Notes under the pieces: generated by a model
The model's database searches: none
The model's input: the letters and a program-made list of their open reading frames with translations, nothing else
Told to the model about the DNA's origin: nothing
Program-made: the position numbers and the translations under genes
Part shown: in pieces, positions 57,367-64,000 of the stretch
Position numbering within the stretch: the stretch's first letter is position 1
Layout of the letters: each line of letters begins with the position of its first letter
Source: Pseudomonas entomophila L48
GTDB lineage: Bacteria; Pseudomonadota; Gammaproteobacteria; Pseudomonadales; Pseudomonadaceae
Direction: 5' to 3'
DNA: 64,000 nucleotides
Assembly: GCF_000026105.1 (NCBI RefSeq)
Contig: NC_008027.1
Span: forward strand, 1,628,001-1,692,000

Positions 57367-58305
57367 ATGTCTGCATCCCTCGCATTCGTCTTTCCCGGTC
57401 AAGGTTCCCAGTCGCTGGGCATGCTCGCCGAGCTCGGCGCTGAAAAGCCGGTAATCGTCGAGACCTTCAAGGAGGCTTCCGAGGCTCTGGGCTACGACCT
57501 GTGGAAACTGGTCCAGGAAGGTCCGGAAGAACAACTCAACCAAACCGACAAGACCCAGCCGGCCATCCTCACTGCCTCCATCGCCCTGTGGCGCCTGTGG
57601 CTGGAAGAGGGTGGCGCACAGCCGGCCTTCGTCGCTGGTCACAGCCTGGGTGAATACAGCGCCTTGGTCGCCGCTGGCAGCCTGTCGCTCAAGGACGCCG
57701 TTCGCCTGGTCGAGCGTCGTGGTCAGCTGATGCAGGAAGCCGTGCCGGCCGGTCATGGCGCGATGGCTGCGATCCTGGGCCTGGACGACGCCGATGTGGT
57801 CGCCATTTGCGCTGAAGCTGCCGAAGACGCAGTGGTCAGCGCGGTGAACTTCAACTCGCCTGGCCAGGTGGTCATTGCCGGTAACAAGGCCGCGGTGGAT
57901 CGCGCCATTGAACTGTGCAAGGCCAAGGGCGCCAAGCGCGCCCTGCCGCTGGCAGTCAGCGTGCCGTCGCACTGCGCCCTGATGAAGCCGGCCGCCGAGC
58001 GCTTCGCCGAGTTCGTCAGCGCCATCGACTGGAAGGCCCCGCAGATTCCGGTGGTGCAAAACGTTACCGCTGCCATCGCCGCCGACCTCGATGCGCTCAA
58101 GCAGGATCTGCTGGCGCAGCTGTACCAGCCGGTACGCTGGGTGGAATGCGTGCAGACCCTGGCCGCCAACGGTGCTGTCAACCTGGTCGAGTGTGGCCCA
58201 GGCAAGGTCCTGGCTGGCCTGAACAAGCGTTGCGCTGATGGCGTGACCACCTACAACCTCAATACCCCTGACGCCGTCGCCGCCACTCGCGCGGCGCTGG
58301 CCTGA
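57367..58305 (+). CDS. fabD: Malonyl-CoA:ACP transacylase FabD
   Basis: The ATG at 57367 gives 312 residues. The signature FVFPGQGSQSLGM opens the protein, the nucleophile Ser93 lies in GHSLGEYSALVA, and the catalytic His is in VSVPSHCALMKPA. It loads malonyl groups on ACP. fabG follows 16 bases downstream. Confidence 0.97.
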   Translation: MSASLAFVFPGQGSQSLGMLAELGAEKPVIVETFKEASEALGYDLWKLVQEGPEEQLNQTDKTQPAILTASIALWRLWLEEGGAQPAFVAGHSLGEYSALVAAGSLSLKDAVRLVERRGQLMQEAVPAGHGAMAAILGLDDADVVAICAEAAEDAVVSAVNFNSPGQVVIAGNKAAVDRAIELCKAKGAKRALPLAVSVPSHCALMKPAAERFAEFVSAIDWKAPQIPVVQNVTAAIAADLDALKQDLLAQLYQPVRWVECVQTLAANGAVNLVECGPGKVLAGLNKRCADGVTTYNLNTPDAVAATRAALA

Positions 58306-58321
58306 ATCTGGAGACGCTTGC

Positions 58322-59062
58322 ATGAGCCTGCAAGGTAAAGTTGCACTGGTTACCGGCGCCAGCCGTGGCATCGGCCAGGCCATCGCCCTCGAACTCGGCC
58401 GCCAGGGCGCGACCGTGATCGGTACCGCCACTTCGGCGTCCGGCGCCGAGCGTATCGCCGCCACCTTGAAAGAGCACGGCATCACCGGTACCGGTATGGA
58501 GCTGAACGTGACTAGCGCCGAGTCCGTCGACGCCGTGCTGAGCGCCATCGGTGAGCAGTTCGGCGCGCCGGCCATCCTGGTCAATAACGCGGGTATCACT
58601 CGCGACAATCTCATGCTGCGCATGAAGGATGACGAGTGGTTCGACGTGATCGACACCAACCTCAACAGCCTCTACCGTCTGTCCAAGGGCGTGTTGCGCG
58701 GCATGACCAAGGCCCGTTGGGGTCGTATCATCAGCATCGGTTCGGTGGTGGGTGCCATGGGCAACGCCGGCCAGGCCAACTATGCCGCCGCCAAGGCCGG
58801 CCTGGAGGGCTTCAGCCGCGCCCTGGCCCGTGAAGTGGGTTCGCGCAATATCACCGTCAACTCGGTGACGCCGGGCTTCATCGACACCGACATGACCCGC
58901 GAGCTGCCAGAAGCGCAGCGCGAGGCCCTGCAAAAAGAAATTCCGCTGGGCCGTCTGGGCCAGGCCGAGGAAATCGCGAAGGTGGTATCCTTCCTGGCGT
59001 CCGAAGGCGCAGCCTACGTCACCGGCGCAACCGTGCCGGTGAATGGCGGGATGTACATGTAA
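58322..59062 (+). CDS. fabG: 3-oxoacyl-ACP reductase FabG
   Basis: This 246-residue SDR has GASRGIGQ at the nucleotide site, NNAGITRDNLMLRMKD, the catalytic Ser in SIGSVVG and YAAAKAGL (Tyr-x-x-x-Lys). It ends GGMYM, as in FabG. It reduces beta-ketoacyl-ACP with NADPH. Position in the fab cluster supports the call over other SDRs. Confidence 0.97.
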   Translation: MSLQGKVALVTGASRGIGQAIALELGRQGATVIGTATSASGAERIAATLKEHGITGTGMELNVTSAESVDAVLSAIGEQFGAPAILVNNAGITRDNLMLRMKDDEWFDVIDTNLNSLYRLSKGVLRGMTKARWGRIISIGSVVGAMGNAGQANYAAAKAGLEGFSRALAREVGSRNITVNSVTPGFIDTDMTRELPEAQREALQKEIPLGRLGQAEEIAKVVSFLASEGAAYVTGATVPVNGGMYM

Positions 59063-59266
59063 TATCCGCAACTCAATGTGACGGATTGCTTCAAAAAAGA
59101 GTCATACTCGAAGCCTAAAATCCGTTATAAAGCTGCAACCAGATTCCGGACAGCGGGCCGGGCGACTTGGTGGAAGGCGCGTCAAGCTTGAAAAGCAGGC
59201 GTCTTCCTATAAACTTGGTCACCGGCCAGCTGCCTGACATATGTCCATTAGGAGTGAAAACTAGGT

Positions 59267-59503
59267 ATGAGCACCATCGAAGAACGCGTCAAGAAAATCG
59301 TCGCCGAGCAACTGGGCGTGAAGGAAGAGGAAGTCAAGAACGAATCTTCCTTCGTCGATGACCTGGGTGCCGACTCGCTTGACACCGTTGAGCTGGTGAT
59401 GGCTCTGGAAGAGGAATTCGAGACCGAAATCCCTGACGAAGAAGCCGAGAAGATCACTACCGTTCAAGCTGCCATCGACTACGTCAACGCTCACCAGGGC
59501 TAA
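59267..59503 (+). CDS. acpP: Acyl carrier protein
   Basis: The 78-residue acidic protein has the phosphopantetheine Ser37 in [23 protein letters not shown] lies upstream. The 204-base gap before it leaves room for its own promoter, but I see no clear hexamer pair. A terminator follows, so acpP is partly uncoupled from fabF and can be made at high level. Confidence 0.98.
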   Translation: MSTIEERVKKIVAEQLGVKEEEVKNESSFVDDLGADSLDTVELVMALEEEFETEIPDEEAEKITTVQAAIDYVNAHQG

Positions 59504-59531
59504 GACGCTGTAGTCGACGCATCTTGTCGAG

Positions 59532-59567
59532 AAAAACCGCACTGCCTTTGCTGGCGTGCGGTTTTTT
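59532..59567 (+). terminator. Terminator after acpP
   Basis: AAAAACCGCAC and GTGCGGTTTTTT enclose a small inner GCC/GGC pair. It lies 28 bases after the acpP stop. Confidence 0.9.
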
Positions 59568-59656
59568 CTTTGCGAGAATCGGGGTTTGCTGCCATTCCAT
59601 TCGCCATGGCAAGTGCACTGGCAAGAGACTCTGTTATTTGAAAAGAGGAGAGTACT

Positions 59657-60900
<1,244 letters not shown>

Positions 60901-60901
<1 letters not shown>

Positions 60902-61716
60902 TGCACAGCTGGATCGACGGCCAGCCAGCGACTGCGGTCAACCTGCAGAACCGTGGGCTGGCCTACGGCGATGGTCTGTTCGAGACCATCGCCGTGCGCG
61001 GCGGTAGGCCCAGCCTGCTGGCGCAACACCTCGACCGCCTGGCGCTGGGTTGCCAGCGTCTGGCGATCGGCGTGGACCTGGCTGTGGTGCGTGACGAGCT
61101 GCTGCGCTACGCCGGTCAGCTGGGGGAGGGGGTGGCCAAGCTCATCCTGACCCGCGGCGACAGCCAGCGCGGCTATGCCCCGGCCGCCGGCGTGCCTGCC
61201 CGGCGCATACTTCAGGGCAGTCCCTTGCCCACTTATCCACAAGGCAACGCCGATTCAGGCATTTGCCTGTTCCCTTGCCAGACCCGTCTTGCGGAACAAC
61301 CGCTGCTGGCCGGCCTCAAACACCTCAATCGCCTTGAGCAGGTCCTGGCCCGCGCCGAGTGGCAGGACAGCACCTATGCCGAAGGGTTGATGCGCGATGT
61401 TCAGGGGCGGCTGATCGAAGGCGTGTACAGCAACCTGTTCCTGGTGCGTGATGGCGTGCTGCTGACCGCTGACCTCGGTCGTTGCGGCGTGGCCGGGGTG
61501 ATGCGTGCTGTGTTGCTTGAGCAAGCTGTGCTGCTGGGTATCCCGGTAGTCGTGCGCGACCTGGCCCTGGAAGACCTGCAGCAGGCCGACGAAGTGTTTG
61601 TCTGCAACAGCGTCTACGGTGTCTGGCCGGTGCGTGAATTCACAGCGCTGAACTGGCCGGCGGGGCCGCTCACCCTTAAACTGCAGGCCGTTGCCCGTAC
61701 GTTACTGGATACCTGA
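60901..61716 (+). CDS. pabC: Aminodeoxychorismate lyase PabC
   Basis: This 271-residue class IV PLP enzyme has NRGLAYGDGLFETIAV, the PLP lysine in GLKHLNRLEQVLAR, and EGVYSNLFLV with VCNSVYGVWPV. It releases pyruvate from aminodeoxychorismate to give p-aminobenzoate for folate. It is between fabF and mltG, as in many gammaproteobacteria. Confidence 0.95.
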
Positions 61717-61719
61717 TTA

Positions 61720-62892
61720 GTGAGACGCAAATTCCTGCTGCTGCTGGAGATGAGCCTGATCCTCGCCGGCCTGGCCTTTGGCTGGGCCGCCTGGAAGGTT
61801 GGCTCGGTGCTGGAGCAGCCCCTGCAAGTGGAGCAGGAACGCCTGCTCGAAGTGCCCAGTGGCACCACACCCAACCGCATGTTCTATCGCATGCAGTCCG
61901 AAGGCCTGCTCGACGACGCGGTGTGGCTGCGCCTGTACTGGCGCTTCAATATGGCCGGCACGGCGTTGCATACGGGTGAATACCGGTTGAACCCCGGCAT
62001 GACGGTGGGGCAGTTGTTCGATGCCTGGCAGCGTGGCGATGTGGTGCAGTACAACCTGACCCTGGTCGAAGGCTGGACCTTCCGCCAGGTGCGCGCCGCA
62101 GTGGCCAGGCACGAAAAAATCAAGCACACCCTGGACGGCCTGTCCGACGTCGAGGTGATGGACAAGCTGGGGCACACGGGAGTGTTCCCCGAAGGCCGGT
62201 TCTTCCCCGACACCTACCGCTTCGTGCGTGGCATGAGCGATGTCGAACTGCTGCAGCAGGCATACATGCGCCTGGACGAAGTGCTGGCCAAGGAGTGGGC
62301 TGAGCGCACCACCGACCTGCCGTACCGTGACCCCTACCAGGCGCTGATCATGGCCTCGCTGGTGGAGAAGGAGACCGGTATTCCCCAGGAGCGCGGGCAG
62401 ATTGCCGGCGTGTTCGTGCGCCGCATGCGCCTGGGCATGATGCTGCAGACCGACCCGACGGTGATCTACGGCATGGGCGAACGCTACAACGGCAAGATCA
62501 CCCGTGCCGACCTGCGCGAGCCGACCCCTTACAACACTTACACCATGACCGGGCTGCCTCCGACGCCGATCGCCATGGTCGGCCGCGAGGCCATCCATGC
62601 CGCACTGAACCCGAGCGACGGCAGCAGCCTGTATTTCGTCGCACGTGGCGACGGCAGTCATGTGTTCTCCGACGATCTGGATGACCACAACAGCGCGGTG
62701 CGCGAGTTCCAGCTCAAGCGCCGTGCCGATTACCGCTCCAGCCCGGCGCCGCAAGGGCAGCCGCCCGCCAGCGAGTCGACGGCGCCCGGCGATACCGAGC
62801 CAGAGGGCGTGGAGCCGGCGCCCGCGAGCGAACCCGCAGCCCCTGCCGATCAATCCGTGCCAGCCGATACGCCGGCACCCGACAAACAGTAA
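61720..62892 (+). CDS. mltG: Endolytic murein transglycosylase MltG
   Basis: The start is GTG at 61720; 390 residues. There is one N-terminal TM helix (FLLLLEMSLILAGLAFGWAA), a LysM-like part, and the YceG catalytic domain with the active-site Glu in ASLVEKETGIPQERG. After residue 335 comes a tail rich in Pro, Ala and Glu that is not part of the fold. It cuts nascent glycan strands and sets their length. Confidence 0.95.
   Translation: MRRKFLLLLEMSLILAGLAFGWAAWKVGSVLEQPLQVEQERLLEVPSGTTPNRMFYRMQSEGLLDDAVWLRLYWRFNMAGTALHTGEYRLNPGMTVGQLFDAWQRGDVVQYNLTLVEGWTFRQVRAAVARHEKIKHTLDGLSDVEVMDKLGHTGVFPEGRFFPDTYRFVRGMSDVELLQQAYMRLDEVLAKEWAERTTDLPYRDPYQALIMASLVEKETGIPQERGQIAGVFVRRMRLGMMLQTDPTVIYGMGERYNGKITRADLREPTPYNTYTMTGLPPTPIAMVGREAIHAALNPSDGSSLYFVARGDGSHVFSDDLDDHNSAVREFQLKRRADYRSSPAPQGQPPASESTAPGDTEPEGVEPAPASEPAAPADQSVPADTPAPDKQ

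Positions 62893-64000
<1,108 letters not shown>

Overview
This window is chromosomal DNA of a fluorescent Pseudomonas, most likely of the P. putida group. The evidence is high GC content, Pseudomonas-type gene order (exbB-exbD-lpxK-kdsB-murB-rne; yceD-rpmF-plsX-fabD-fabG-acpP-fabF-pabC-mltG-tmk-holB; earP-efp), and many copies of the short GTAGGAGCC...GGCGAAC palindromes (REP elements, often in inverted pairs) typical of P. putida-like genomes. The species call is inference from pattern, not from a database search.

Layout. 1-12.9 kb: regulators and small metabolic units. These are a truncated LysR regulator, an SDR oxidoreductase with a divergent LysR, a GreA/GreB-like factor, the arginine-type EF-P system (earP, efp with Arg32), ohr/ohrR peroxide defence, a LysR divergent from a TauE-type exporter, a LysR divergent from a DUF1127 protein, a YcaQ-like glycosylase, a class II DAHP synthase and a spermidine-synthase-like protein. 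13-15 kb: deaD, an RNA helicase gene with a long and strongly structured leader. 15.2-21.9 kb: a type VI secretion effector island on the minus strand (vgrG, DUF4123 chaperone, two near-identical putative immunity genes, a class 3 lipase effector split by a frameshift in a C9 tract). 22-31 kb: housekeeping and oxidative-damage repair (tpm, htpX, alaA-type aminotransferase, msrB, glutathione peroxidase, a hybrid sensor kinase, a DUF815 ATPase, free-methionine sulfoxide reductase).

32.2-34.4 kb: a tRNA array (Glu-Gly-Glu-Gly-Gly) with a good promoter, followed by an AT-rich two-gene cassette (a two-TM/GAF-like protein and a 65-residue protein) bounded by terminators on both sides. I cannot assign it to a known system. 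34.4-43.1 kb: a conserved hypothetical, a large acyl-CoA dehydrogenase, a GST, an ABC-2 exporter pair, a DUF2062 protein, and comEC carrying an in-frame amber codon. 43.3-47.9 kb: the envelope operon exbB-exbD-lpxK-trm112-like-kdsB-lmwPTP-murB. 48-52 kb: rne with a leader of about 730 nt, divergent from rluC. 52-64 kb: rluC, a HAD phosphatase, sppA, maf, then yceD-rpmF-plsX and the fatty-acid cluster running into tmk and holB, which is cut by the window end.

The points most worth following are the C9 tract in the T6SS lipase and its duplicated immunity genes, the cassette behind the tRNA array, the start-codon-sequestering leader of deaD, the nonsense codon in comEC, and two promoters (rluC, yceD) placed so close to their start codons that leaderless mRNAs are predicted.
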